DNA from: Chloroflexota bacterium
GTDB taxonomy: Bacteria; Chloroflexota; Chloroflexia; Thermomicrobiales; UBA6265
Reading direction: 5' to 3'
DNA: 62,386 nucleotides
NCBI GenBank assembly: GCA_023389575.1
Contig: JAEWEG010000004.1
Span: 1 to 62,386 of the forward strand
This document shows positions 8,781 through 17,358 of the stretch, piece after piece (position 1 is the first letter of the stretch; each line of letters begins with the position of its first letter). The notes below the pieces were generated by a model. The model saw nothing but the letters and a program-made list of their open reading frames with translations, did no database searches and had not been told where the DNA came from. Made by a program: the position numbers and the translations under genes.

Positions 8781-9866
8781 TCACGTGGTGACAAGACGGG
8801 CGTCGGGTACTTCCTCCTTTACGTTCTCGAACTCGCCTGTTGGCAGGAATTCGGTCGCGGGATCGTAGGGGCACCCACAACTCGCGCGAAGCACGAGCCG
8901 CGTGGGCAGGACGATGTCGTTGGAGTTGGCGAGGTGCTGGCCAGTGGACGCGAGCAGGAGTCTGCCGGTCTCCTGGCCAAGGAGCCGCGCGGGTTGGTGG
9001 ACGGTTGTCAGGGCGGGAGAGATGTATCGCGCGAGGGGACCGTCGTCCCAGCCGGTCACGACCACGTCGCCAGGCACGTGGATTCCCCGCGCGCCGAAGG
9101 CGTTGACCACACCGGCCGCGATCTCATCGCTTCCGCACACGATCGCGTCCGGTCGCTCGGTCATGTCCGCGATCCGGAGGCCAGCGGAAATGCCCGACGA
9201 CTGCTCCCAGGCGTTGGTGAGTGGTTCGCTGGGGGGAGCGAGTCCGGCGTCTTCGTGGGCCTGGACGAACGCCGACCAGCGCTGGCCGCCGTCCGGGGAA
9301 TCGTCGACATTGCCCACATAGGCGAGCCGACGGCGGCCATGCGCCTCGATCAGGTGGGTGACGAGTTCGTGGGTGCTGGAATGGTTGTCGACCCGCACGT
9401 TGGGCAGGCCGGGAAGAGGGTCGCGCGCCATGGTCACGATTGGCGTGCCGCGACGCTGGAGGCGGGCGATGAGGTCATCGCCGACCGCCCCGCCCATGAC
9501 CGCCAGGCCATCGGCCCGGTCGGCCATGCCCAGCACCTGGGAGTCTGCCCGGGGCAACAGTTCGGTTCCCAGGATGAGGAGGCTCAGCCCGGCCCCTATC
9601 GCTTCCATCTCGAAGCCATGGATGACTTCCGAGTAGTAGGGACCGCTGATGCCGGGGAATACGACGCCGAGCGTGCCGTGTCGTCGCCGTACCAACGCCT
9701 GCCCAAAATGGCTCGGCCGGTAGTTCAACTCGTCGATTGCCGCCTGGACCCGGGATCGCGTCTTGTCGGAAATCTGGTCTAGCCCGCGGGCGACACGGGA
9801 GACCGTCGCGATCGACACACCAGCCCGTTCGGCGACCTCATGGAGGGTGGGACCTTTGGTCCTCAT
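8781..9866 (-). CDS. LacI-family transcriptional repressor
   Basis: The 361-residue regulator has the LacI helix-turn-helix at residues 7-27 (TLHEVAERAGVSIATVSRVA) and the hinge helix ending in NYRPSHFGQALV, followed by a periplasmic-binding-protein-like effector domain (TLGVVFPGISGPYYSEVIHG to the end). The hinge has no canonical central LA pair, reading GQALVRRR instead. It is divergent from the GH35 gene, and a perfect palindrome with a central CG lies 16 nt upstream of its ATG, so it probably represses both itself and the galactosidase. Loss of repression by a sugar effector would also release the transporter genes, which follow on the same strand after 112 nt. Confidence 0.93.
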   Translation of the reverse strand: MRTKGPTLHEVAERAGVSIATVSRVARGLDQISDKTRSRVQAAIDELNYRPSHFGQALVRRRHGTLGVVFPGISGPYYSEVIHGFEMEAIGAGLSLLILGTELLPRADSQVLGMADRADGLAVMGGAVGDDLIARLQRRGTPIVTMARDPLPGLPNVRVDNHSSTHELVTHLIEAHGRRRLAYVGNVDDSPDGGQRWSAFVQAHEDAGLAPPSEPLTNAWEQSSGISAGLRIADMTERPDAIVCGSDEIAAGVVNAFGARGIHVPGDVVVTGWDDGPLARYISPALTTVHQPARLLGQETGRLLLASTGQHLANSNDIVLPTRLVLRASCGCPYDPATEFLPTGEFENVKEEVPDARLVTT

Positions 9867-9882
9867 GGTGCCTGCCTTCGCC

Positions 9883-9894
9883 GTAAACGTTTAC
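9883..9894. promoter_or_regulatory. LacI-family operator
   Basis: GTAAACGTTTAC is a perfect 12-bp palindrome with the central CG step that LacI-family proteins recognise through their hinge helices. It lies 16 nt before the LacI start on the minus strand and 134 nt before the GH35 start on the plus strand, in the right place to control both. Confidence 0.75.
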
Positions 9895-10028
9895 AGTGTG
9901 GGTGTCAGCATACTCCCGCCTCCGCGTGTTTTCAACGTTCGCTGGCTGGCACGGCGCGAACGCGCGGGGAAGTCCGGACGCGCGGCGGGTCGCCGCGACG
10001 GGCGCGGGAGGACGACAGGGGGCCCTGC

Positions 10029-12431
10029 ATGATCGACCTTCAGGACAAGCAAATAGTCATCGACGGTTCGCCATGCCTGATCATTTCCGGCGAAATTCAC
10101 TACTTCCGGCTGCCGGTGGATGCCTGGGAGGACAGGATCGTCAAACTGAAGGAGGCCGGCGGCAATACCGTCGCCTCGTACATCCCGTGGTTGTGTCACG
10201 AACTCGAGTCCGGCGAGATCGACCTCGATGGCCACACCCGCCCGGAACTCGACCTCGGCCGCTTCATCGACCTCTGCGCCGCCCACGACATGTACTTCCT
10301 GGCGCGTCCCGGTCCCTTCATCATGGCCGAGATGAAGAACGAGGGAGTTCCCTACCGCCTGTATGAGGATCATCCGGAGATTGTTCCGGTGGGCTGGGAT
10401 GGCGAACCCGCCAGCACCCGCACGCTGGACTACCTCGCCCCCGCCTTCCTCGCCGCCGTGCGCGGCTGGTACGGCCACGTCATTCCGGTCATCGCCGATC
10501 AGCTGCATGGAGCTGGCGGGAACGTCATCGCCCTCCAGCTCGACAACGAGGTCGGAATGCTTTCCTGGGTGAGCAACTCGCCCGACCTCACCGATCACGT
10601 CATCGGCGATTTCCAGGGCTGGCTGGTCGAGCGGGACGGCGCCGCCGCGGTGGACCAGCGATACGGGGGCGGCGATGCGTTCGCCGCGACCGTCCGCTCG
10701 CCAGGCGAGGTCGTTTCCGGCTCCTTGATGCGCGACCTGGGACATTACATGCGCAACCGCTTCGCCCGGTACATCGCGGAATTGCGCCGCTTTGCCGAGG
10801 AGTTCGGGATTTCCGGGATTCCGTATATCGTGAACATCCATGGCACCGAGGCGGGCGGAGGGGCACCGTTCCCCATCGGCATCAGCCAGTTGTACGAGAG
10901 CTACACCCAGGATCCGGGATATCTCGCCGGCAGCGATCACTACCTCGGCGACCTCAACGGCGCCAACGCGCCAGACCTTTATCTGATGAACGCCTTCATG
11001 GAGGCCGGCAACCGCCCCGAGCAGCCGCTGACCTCGGTTGAGTTCGAGGCTGGCGAGGGCGACTACGGCAGCAGCATGACCACCCGGCTCGATCCCTCCG
11101 CCGCCGACTTCAAGCTGCGAATGTCAATCGCCCAGGGCAACCGCCTCATCAACTACTACCTCTTCACCGGTGGCTTCAACTACCGGCTGGATCGCGAGAC
11201 TGGCGACGGCAACGACCGCATCAGCTTCACCGGCGAACGTCACGGCATCAATGCCCCGATCAGCCCCGAGGGCGAGCTCAACTACACGCTGCCTCGTCTG
11301 GCTCGCGCCAACCGGATGTTTGAGGCTCTCGCCAGCCACGTCGCCACCGCGAACGAGGATCGCGACAACCTCGCCATCGGCTTCATTCCCGATTACTGGA
11401 TGACCGAGAGCGTCTATCGCGGCAATCCCGTCATGCCCGAGATCGCCGAGAACCTTCAGCGTCACCGGTTCGGCGGTCCCGGAAAGGCGCTCATCCGCGC
11501 GCTGATGCATCTCACCTACCGCTATACGGCGATCAACATCCAGGACCGCCCACTCGACGTGAACAAGACGCCCGTGCTCGCCCTTGCCTCCGCCCGGTAC
11601 TTGGATGCCACCGTCCAGCAGCGTCTCGTCGCCTGGCTCGACGCGGGAGGACAACTCCTGCTCCACGGCGAGGTTCCGTTGTTCGACATGACCGGCGAAC
11701 CCTGCACGATCCTTATGGACGCGCTTGGGCTGGATCACATCGGCCTCCGCTGGGCCGATCACCGCTATTTCCTCTCGGTCAACGCCGATGGCTGGGCGGC
11801 GCCGCGACCCGAACTGCGAGCTGGCTTCGCCCAGACCTTCACGCCGCTGGAGCAGGGCACGCTGTTTCGCGTGTACGGCGCGGACGAGGCCTGCGCCTTC
11901 GATATCCCAGTGGGCAACGGTCGCGCCATCGTCGTGTCCGCCGAAATTCCGGCAGATCTCGACTTCTTCGGCAAGGCGCTGGCCCAGCTTGGCGCGACGC
12001 CGGGCCTCACCCACGACCACCCCATGAACGGCATCTTCATGACCTCGGCCACCTCGTCCAGCGGGGCCAGGTTCATCCATGCCCTGAACCTCGACGGGGT
12101 CGACAAGTCGCTCACCATCTCGGAAAACGGCGAGCCGCTGTTCGACGGCCGTGTTGTCACGCTCCCGCGTCGCGATGGCGTGATGCTGCCGCTCGACCTG
12201 CCGCTCGACGATGTCCACGTCGCCTGGTCAACCGCCGAGATCGTCGCCCTCGAACCTGGCCGGATCGACGTGCGCCTCACCGGCGACCAGGACGCCGTCT
12301 GTCTCGTGACGGACCGGCACATCGCCGCCAGCCCCACCTACAACCTGGCGGCCGAGAACGGTCGCACGCTGGTGACCTCTCGCCAGCGCGGAACCGGCGA
12401 GGAAACCATGACCATCACCTGGGCGCAATGA
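10029..12431 (+). CDS. GH35-type beta-galactosidase
   Basis: The 800-residue protein has the N-terminal GH35 TIM barrel: SGEIHYFRLP at about 20-29, LKEAGGNTVASYIPW at 40-54, the acid/base glutamate in LQLDNEVG (near E174), and a likely nucleophile in TSVEFEAG near residue 338. Beta-rich accessory domains fill the C-terminal half. There is no signal peptide, so it should act in the cytoplasm on imported beta-galactosides. The ATG at 10029 is taken because the frame upstream is arginine/glycine-rich noncoding-like sequence; G-rich ribosome-site candidates lie 6 and 16 nt upstream. It is divergent from the LacI/ABC operon and shares its operator. The exact substrate (lactose, galactan or another galactoside) is unresolved. 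Confidence 0.88.
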   Translation: MIDLQDKQIVIDGSPCLIISGEIHYFRLPVDAWEDRIVKLKEAGGNTVASYIPWLCHELESGEIDLDGHTRPELDLGRFIDLCAAHDMYFLARPGPFIMAEMKNEGVPYRLYEDHPEIVPVGWDGEPASTRTLDYLAPAFLAAVRGWYGHVIPVIADQLHGAGGNVIALQLDNEVGMLSWVSNSPDLTDHVIGDFQGWLVERDGAAAVDQRYGGGDAFAATVRSPGEVVSGSLMRDLGHYMRNRFARYIAELRRFAEEFGISGIPYIVNIHGTEAGGGAPFPIGISQLYESYTQDPGYLAGSDHYLGDLNGANAPDLYLMNAFMEAGNRPEQPLTSVEFEAGEGDYGSSMTTRLDPSAADFKLRMSIAQGNRLINYYLFTGGFNYRLDRETGDGNDRISFTGERHGINAPISPEGELNYTLPRLARANRMFEALASHVATANEDRDNLAIGFIPDYWMTESVYRGNPVMPEIAENLQRHRFGGPGKALIRALMHLTYRYTAINIQDRPLDVNKTPVLALASARYLDATVQQRLVAWLDAGGQLLLHGEVPLFDMTGEPCTILMDALGLDHIGLRWADHRYFLSVNADGWAAPRPELRAGFAQTFTPLEQGTLFRVYGADEACAFDIPVGNGRAIVVSAEIPADLDFFGKALAQLGATPGLTHDHPMNGIFMTSATSSSGARFIHALNLDGVDKSLTISENGEPLFDGRVVTLPRRDGVMLPLDLPLDDVHVAWSTAEIVALEPGRIDVRLTGDQDAVCLVTDRHIAASPTYNLAAENGRTLVTSRQRGTGEETMTITWAQ

Positions 12432-12437
12432 CACGAC

Positions 12438-12470
12438 AATGCCCCGCCAGAACAATTCCGGCGGGGCATT
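12438..12470. terminator. Bidirectional terminator hairpin
   Basis: Perfect 11-bp arms (AATGCCCCGCC and complement) flank an 11-nt loop between the convergent GH35 and kdgD genes. The AT-rich outer ends let it act in both directions. Confidence 0.8.
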
Positions 12471-12494
12471 GGCAACGTTAGCGAATGGGAAGGA

Positions 12495-13460
12495 TTACGC
12501 GAGCCCGCGATCGGCGGCGGTCGGCACTTCCAGCCGGGCAAGGATCGCCGCCAGTTCCTCGCGATCTTCTGCGCTCACGTTCGCCAGCGGCGCCCGCGAC
12601 GGCCCCGCGACATAGCCCAGAATTTCCATCGCCGCCTTCATCACCGAGACCTCGAAACCGGGGCGTCGCTGTCGCAGCTTGTAGATCGGGCTGACCACGC
12701 GGTCGTGATAGCTCGCCAAAGCGCCGTAATCGCCCGAACTCGCCATGTCGTACAGCTCGCCCGAGGCCTCTGGCCAGAAGCAGGCCAGCGAGGATGTGTA
12801 GCCCTGGGCCCCCGCCGAGAAGTAGGGGCCGACGAGGTCGTCACCGGAACCGCCGAGCCACACCAGCCGATCCGCGCCGCACACCTCGGTCACGTGTTCG
12901 CGAATCTGCTGGAACAGCCGCACATTCGCCCGCCCGTCCTTGAACGCGACGATCTGGGGAATCTCGTTGACCATCTGCTCCAGGACCGCGGGCGAGAACA
13001 ACGCCGCGTCCCGCGCGTAAGGGATGATCGGCAGCGACGTGCCGGCCGCGATATCGGCGTAGTAGGCGATCAGACCCTCCGGCGACGGATTGCCGTAGTA
13101 GGGCGGCATCACCATCACCGCCGACGCCCCGGCCTGCTCGGCCTGGGCCGCGAGGTCGGCGCCCAGCTTCGGACCGAAACCCGCCGCGGCGATCACCGGC
13201 TTGCCACCGGCTGCCTCGACCGTCGCGGAAACGATGCCGGTGATCTCGTCCGGGGTCAGCGCGAAGAATTCGCCCGTCCCGCTCGGCGCCACTATCGCGC
13301 TTACATCGCCGGTCGCCAGAAACGACGCGTTGACCTTCACCGCGTCGAGATCGACCGAGCCATCGCCGGCGAACGGCGTGATGGGAAACGCGAGCGCTCC
13401 CTGGAGCGATTTTCGAAGCGCGGCGGTGTCGGCGGCTCCCGCCACCTGTGTTGCTGTCAC
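12495..13460 (-). CDS. kdgD: 5-dehydro-4-deoxyglucarate dehydratase
   Basis: The 321-residue protein is a member of the DHDPS/NAL aldolase superfamily and resembles KdgD (EC 4.2.1.41), which dehydrates and decarboxylates 5-dehydro-4-deoxyglucarate to 2,5-dioxopentanoate. Seen here are the GTGEFFALTPDE loop at 61-72, Tyr near 148 (YAR), the Schiff-base lysine near 174 (VAFKDG), and a C-terminal YKLRQRRPGFEVSVMKA segment with GPSRAPL that is diagnostic of KdgD against dihydrodipicolinate synthase. The GTG start at 13460 has GGAG about 10 nt upstream. It is divergent from the aldarate-type transporter and gudD, which supplies its substrate. The next enzyme, an alpha-ketoglutarate semialdehyde dehydrogenase, is not in this window. 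Confidence 0.9.
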   Translation of the reverse strand: MTATQVAGAADTAALRKSLQGALAFPITPFAGDGSVDLDAVKVNASFLATGDVSAIVAPSGTGEFFALTPDEITGIVSATVEAAGGKPVIAAAGFGPKLGADLAAQAEQAGASAVMVMPPYYGNPSPEGLIAYYADIAAGTSLPIIPYARDAALFSPAVLEQMVNEIPQIVAFKDGRANVRLFQQIREHVTEVCGADRLVWLGGSGDDLVGPYFSAGAQGYTSSLACFWPEASGELYDMASSGDYGALASYHDRVVSPIYKLRQRRPGFEVSVMKAAMEILGYVAGPSRAPLANVSAEDREELAAILARLEVPTAADRGLA

Positions 13461-13510
13461 GTTACTGAACTCCTGGATGACCCCGAACGTCCCTAAAGAG
13501 CGTGAACTGA

Positions 13511-13526
13511 TGAAAAAGGAATTTCA
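13511..13526. promoter_or_regulatory. Inverted repeat, candidate RpiR-type operator
   Basis: TGAAA-N6-TTTCA lies in the kdgD/importer divergent region, just upstream of the -35 box at 13535. RpiR-family sites are often TGAAA...TTTCA-like, and an RpiR regulator is encoded at the end of this operon, so the assignment is plausible but inferred. Confidence 0.45.
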
Positions 13527-13534
13527 TTTTGGAA

Positions 13535-13563
13535 TTGACAACGCAAAGGCTGTCCCGGATAAT
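13535..13563 (+). promoter_or_regulatory. Near-consensus sigma-70 promoter of the aldarate operon
   Basis: TTGACA at 13535-13540 and GATAAT at 13558-13563 are separated by exactly 17 nt, in a locally AT-rich stretch. Transcription would begin near 13570, about 107 nt before the binding-protein ATG at 13677. Confidence 0.8.
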
Positions 13564-13578
13564 TACCCCCATCATACA

Positions 13579-13592
13579 GCAAGTGAACTTGC
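13579..13592. promoter_or_regulatory. Inverted repeat just after the predicted transcription start
   Basis: GCAAGT-GA-ACTTGC is a perfect 6+2+6 palindrome placed about +10 to +23 relative to the predicted start, a classic repressor position. The cognate regulator is unknown. Confidence 0.5.
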
Positions 13593-13676
13593 ACAATCGA
13601 GGGTCCTTTGAAATTCTATAGGTCAGATACGTCGTCGGAACCCACTGGAGTCCGTGACGTTTCGGGGGAAACACAC

Positions 13677-15320
13677 ATGCAGGAGTCCGCGGAAAAGCAA
13701 ACACTCGCTGGTAACATGCGCGTCTCGCGGCGAACCGCCGTGGGCGTTGGAGCCGGAGCAGCGGCCGCGATCGCGGCTGGCGGCACGGGTGTCCTGGCGG
13801 GATCATCCACCGGTTCGGCAAATGGGGCAAGGGCCGCCCAGGATGCGCCGGTTCGGGGCGGTGAGCTTGTCGTCTCGGACGAGAAGGCCGTCGCTTCGCT
13901 CGATCCCCATCTCGAGAGCGTTCCCGATCCTGGCTGGGCGCTCCTCTGGGATCGGCTCATCGCGAGCCGCCCCACCGGCGACGAAAACGAGCCGTGGAGC
14001 ATTGAACCGGAGCTCGCCGAGTCCTGGGAATTCGCCGAGGACGGCATGTCCCTCACATTCATGCTTCGCCAGGACGTCGTCTTCCACGACGGCTCGCCCT
14101 GGAACTCCGAAACGGCCGCCTGGAACTTCGAGCGAATCAAGAGCGACGTCTCGGTTCTCCGGGCACAGATCGAGTTCATTTCCGGTACCGAAGTCATCGA
14201 CGAGCACACACTGCGTGTGAACTTCGCCGAGCAGACCGGCGCCCCCGCGCTGCTTCAGATCGCGTCCGTGAGCCAGATGGTTTCCAGGCAGGCCGTTGAA
14301 TCCCTCGGCGACGAGGAGTTCGGCAAGGCTCCGGTCGGAACCGGTCCATGCCGCTTCGTGGAGTGGATTCCCGACGACAGCCTTCGCCTCGAACGAAACC
14401 CGGACTACTGGCAGCTTGGCGATGACGGCGAGCCGCTCCCATACTTCGACACCGTTCGCTCGCTGCACGCCGTGGACCTCACCCGCGCTTCCGTTGAGCT
14501 TCGCGCTGGGTCGATCATGGCCTACCAGTTCCCGCCGGCGAAGGACATTCCAACCCTACAGTCCGACCCGAACATCGAGTTCATCACGGCCCCGGCCACC
14601 TATCGTGCCGACCTCGCCCGCATCATGATCAACATGACGGCGGAACCGTTCTCCAACAAGGCCCTCCGCCAGGCCGCCCAGTACGCGCTGGACGAGACCG
14701 GCTTCGCCAACGCCATGGGACCCGGCATCATGGAACCGCACTATCATCTGTGGTGGGCGCCCGGCGTGCTCGGCTTCGACGAGTCGATCAAGACGCTCCA
14801 GTACGACCCCGACCAGGCTAAGGCCAAGCTCGAAGAGGCTGGTTTCCCCGATGGCATCGACATCACCCTCAAGATCATCAACCGCACGAACGACCGCCAG
14901 GCCGCCCAGATCGTGAAGCAGATGCTCGATCAGGTGGGCTTCCGCACCACCATCGAGGCCCAGGAACGCGTCACATTCAATGAGGACCTTGGCGAGGGCC
15001 TCTACGAAATCGCGATCATCGGCACGTCCATCCTGCCGGACCCGGAGAGCGCCTCCTCCAACTTCACGACCGGTGGACTCGCCAACTGGGGCAAGTACAG
15101 CAACCCGGATGTCGATGCGCTCGTGCTCGAAGGTCGGCAATCCAACGACCGCGAAGCGCGGGCCGGAATCTACCAGGAAATCCAGCGCATCATCGTCGAG
15201 GACGCTGGTCTCAAGATTCTGGCCCGACACCCGCTTGGCTTCGCCACATCTACCCGCCTCAACGGCGTTACGTCGGTCGGCGGATCGCTCGAACTTCGTT
15301 TCGCGTCGATTTCCGAGTAG
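13677..15320 (+). CDS. Tat-exported solute-binding protein of the aldarate locus
   Basis: This 547-residue family 5 extracellular binding protein has a twin-arginine signal near residues 15-45 (VSRRTAVGVGAGAAAAIAAG). The mature part begins with RGGELVVSDEKAVASLDPHL and includes FMLRQDVVFHDGSPWNSE and ALRQAAQYALDE, typical of DppA-like proteins. The ATG at 13677 is chosen over a TTG at 13608 because the latter would place 23 charged residues before the Tat region; a GGGGGAA precedes it. Position between kdgD and gudD suggests a sugar-diacid (glucarate/galactarate) or related uronate ligand, which would be unusual for a family named after peptides. The ligand is inferred from context only. Confidence 0.9.
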   Translation: MQESAEKQTLAGNMRVSRRTAVGVGAGAAAAIAAGGTGVLAGSSTGSANGARAAQDAPVRGGELVVSDEKAVASLDPHLESVPDPGWALLWDRLIASRPTGDENEPWSIEPELAESWEFAEDGMSLTFMLRQDVVFHDGSPWNSETAAWNFERIKSDVSVLRAQIEFISGTEVIDEHTLRVNFAEQTGAPALLQIASVSQMVSRQAVESLGDEEFGKAPVGTGPCRFVEWIPDDSLRLERNPDYWQLGDDGEPLPYFDTVRSLHAVDLTRASVELRAGSIMAYQFPPAKDIPTLQSDPNIEFITAPATYRADLARIMINMTAEPFSNKALRQAAQYALDETGFANAMGPGIMEPHYHLWWAPGVLGFDESIKTLQYDPDQAKAKLEEAGFPDGIDITLKIINRTNDRQAAQIVKQMLDQVGFRTTIEAQERVTFNEDLGEGLYEIAIIGTSILPDPESASSNFTTGGLANWGKYSNPDVDALVLEGRQSNDREARAGIYQEIQRIIVEDAGLKILARHPLGFATSTRLNGVTSVGGSLELRFASISE

Positions 15321-15325
15321 TCAAT

Positions 15326-15360
15326 CGAAGAAAGGCTCCCACGCCGGGAGCCTTTCTTCG
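15326..15360 (+). terminator. Intra-operon hairpin after the binding-protein gene
   Basis: Perfect 15-bp arms (CGAAGAAAGGCTCCC and complement) enclose a 5-nt loop, starting 6 nt after the binding-protein stop and ending 21 nt before the next permease start. The 3' arm is pyrimidine-rich (CCTTTCTTCG), so partial termination is likely, with readthrough to the permeases. Confidence 0.85.
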
Positions 15361-15381
15361 TGTCCATGATTTGGCACATCC

Positions 15382-16329
15382 ATGTACGCATACCTGTTAC
15401 GCAGGCTCGCCCTGACCATTCCCGTCCTGTTCGTCGTGTCGCTGATCGTCTTCGTCCTGACCAATTGGCTCCCGGGAGACGCGGCGCTGGCCAGGTTTGG
15501 CGATGAAGGCGTCGACCAGGCACGGTACAACGCGCTCGTCCAGGAAATGGGGCTGGACCAACCCGCGCCAGAGCGCTATCTGCGCTGGGTAGGCAATACC
15601 CTGACTGGCGATTTTGGCGTGTCCACCCGCAACCGGCAACCCGTTTCCGAACTCCTTGCCACGCGATTTCCAGTCACCGTCCAGGTCGCCGTCACCAGTC
15701 TGCTGGTGTCGCTCGTCATCGCCATTCCCGCCGGCGTGATTTCCGCGATGCGGCCAGGATCCCTGATCGATCGGTTCGTGACGCTGATGGCGGTCGCCGG
15801 CATCGCCATTCCCAATTTCTTCCTGGCGATGCTGCTCATCCTCCTGTTCACGCTGCGCCTGAACTGGCTGCCGCCGTCGGGATGGGCATACTTCACCGAC
15901 GATCCACTCCAGTCGCTCAAGCTCCTGATCATGCCATCCATCGTACTCGGCACCGCCAGCGCGGCCTCGTTGATGCGCCACCTCCGCTCGTCGCTCATCG
16001 AGGAGTTGCGAGCGTCCTATGTCACCGTCGCCCACGCCAAGGGCCTTTCCAACCGGCACGTCGTCTATCGGCACGCCTTCAAGAACGCCATGATCCCCGT
16101 CATCACCATGATCGGGTTGCAGATCGGCAACCTGCTTGGCGGTTCCGTCATCGTTGAAACCATGTTCGGCCTTCCTGGGCTGAGCAGGGCGACGGTCGAC
16201 GCCATCCTGGCCCGCGATCTGCCCGTGCTCCAGGCAACCGTCTTGTTCGCCGCGGTTATCGTGGTGGTCGCCAACCTTCTTACCGACGTCTGCTACGCGG
16301 CGCTGAACCCGAGGATCCGGTACGCATGA
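15382..16329 (+). CDS. ABC importer permease, DppB type (aldarate locus)
   Basis: The 315-residue permease begins with the characteristic short start MYAYLLRRLALTIPVLFVVS, has the periplasmic loop containing QMGLDQPAPERYLRWVGN-like sequence, six membrane spans and an EAA loop around HAKGLSNRHVVYRHAFKNA. The end has the family motif VETMFGLPGLSRATVDA. It is the first gene after the intra-operon hairpin and overlaps the next permease gene by 4 nt (ATGA). No ATPase gene follows in this operon. Confidence 0.93.
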   Translation: MYAYLLRRLALTIPVLFVVSLIVFVLTNWLPGDAALARFGDEGVDQARYNALVQEMGLDQPAPERYLRWVGNTLTGDFGVSTRNRQPVSELLATRFPVTVQVAVTSLLVSLVIAIPAGVISAMRPGSLIDRFVTLMAVAGIAIPNFFLAMLLILLFTLRLNWLPPSGWAYFTDDPLQSLKLLIMPSIVLGTASAASLMRHLRSSLIEELRASYVTVAHAKGLSNRHVVYRHAFKNAMIPVITMIGLQIGNLLGGSVIVETMFGLPGLSRATVDAILARDLPVLQATVLFAAVIVVVANLLTDVCYAALNPRIRYA

Positions 16330-17252
16330 GCGCTCCAGAAATGACCCTGCAACGTGCTGGCGCCGAGTCGAGCCAGCTCATCCGGGCCGGGCGCGCTCCT
16401 CAGTCCACCTGGCGTATCGCTGCCCGTGCCTACTTCAATACCCGCCTGGCGCCGTTCGGGCTCGTGCTCGTCATCATCGCGATCCTGATGGCCATTCTCG
16501 CGCCGTTTGTCTCACCCTATGATCCCAACTTTGGGGACTTCTCCTCCGTACTGGCCAAACCGAGTCGAGATCACTGGCTGGGCACGGATGAGTTGGGCCG
16601 AGATATCCTCAGTCGCCTGCTTTACGGCAGCCTTGTCTCTCTGCAGGTGGGGATCGGCGCCACGCTGCTGACTACGCTCATCGGCATTGTGGTTGGCATC
16701 AGCACCGGCTATTTCGGGGGCTGGATCGACGAAGTGATGATGCGCGTCACCGACGGCATGCTGGCCTTCCCGTCACTCATCCTTGCCCTGGCCATCGCCG
16801 CCGTCTTCGAGCCGAGCATCACCAGCATCCTGCTGGCCATCGCCATCGTCTCCTTCTCCACAATGGCCCGTTTGGCCCGGGCGAGCACCCTGGTGGTGAG
16901 GGAGCAGGAGTACGTCGAAGCCGCGCGAGCCTCCGGGGCAAGCACGTCGCGCCTGATCTTCGTCCACATCCTGCCAAACAGCCTCTCGCCTGTTATCGTG
17001 CAATTTGCGCTCGTTGCGTCATACGGCATCCTGGCGGAGGCCAGTCTCAGCTTCCTCGGCGTCGGCGTGCGGCCCCCTCAGGCCTCATGGGGTGGTATGT
17101 TGCAAACCGGCTACCAATACCTGGAGATAGCCCCCTGGCTGTCCATCGTTCCCGGCGTCACGATCTTCCTCACCGTGCTCGGGTTCAACCTGGTGGGAGA
17201 TGGGCTCCGGGCGGCATTCAACCCGCGACTGCGCGAAGGAGGAGGGGCGTAG
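16326..17252 (+). CDS. ABC importer permease, DppC type (aldarate locus)
   Basis: The 308-residue permease has the DppC layout: a cytoplasmic N-terminus, TM1 near residues 42-64, the loop DHWLGTDELGRDILSRLLYG, and five more spans. The EAA loop lies around ARASGASTSRLIFVHILPN. Translation is probably coupled to the upstream permease through an ATGA overlap. Because no DppD/DppF gene accompanies the pair, an ATPase from elsewhere must energise the complex; the fused ATPase at 3185-4876 is the closest candidate. Confidence 0.93.
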   Translation: MSAPEMTLQRAGAESSQLIRAGRAPQSTWRIAARAYFNTRLAPFGLVLVIIAILMAILAPFVSPYDPNFGDFSSVLAKPSRDHWLGTDELGRDILSRLLYGSLVSLQVGIGATLLTTLIGIVVGISTGYFGGWIDEVMMRVTDGMLAFPSLILALAIAAVFEPSITSILLAIAIVSFSTMARLARASTLVVREQEYVEAARASGASTSRLIFVHILPNSLSPVIVQFALVASYGILAEASLSFLGVGVRPPQASWGGMLQTGYQYLEIAPWLSIVPGVTIFLTVLGFNLVGDGLRAAFNPRLREGGGA

Positions 17253-17358
17253 GAACCACCGACCCCTTGTGCAATACACGACATCACCGATGATCAAGGC
17301 ATCGTGTGAAAAACCCGCACGACACCATGTAAAGGCCCCCAGTGGCCATGGAGAACCC

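Noticed and set aside
12495..13460. Dihydrodipicolinate synthase as the name of the 12495 gene
   Set aside because: The C-terminal KLRQRRPGF and GPSRAPL segments and the gudD context fit KdgD, and no lysine-pathway gene is near.
12705..13496. 263-codon plus-strand frame opposite kdgD
   Set aside because: Arg/His-rich shadow crossing the kdgD start; KdgD motifs are on the minus strand.
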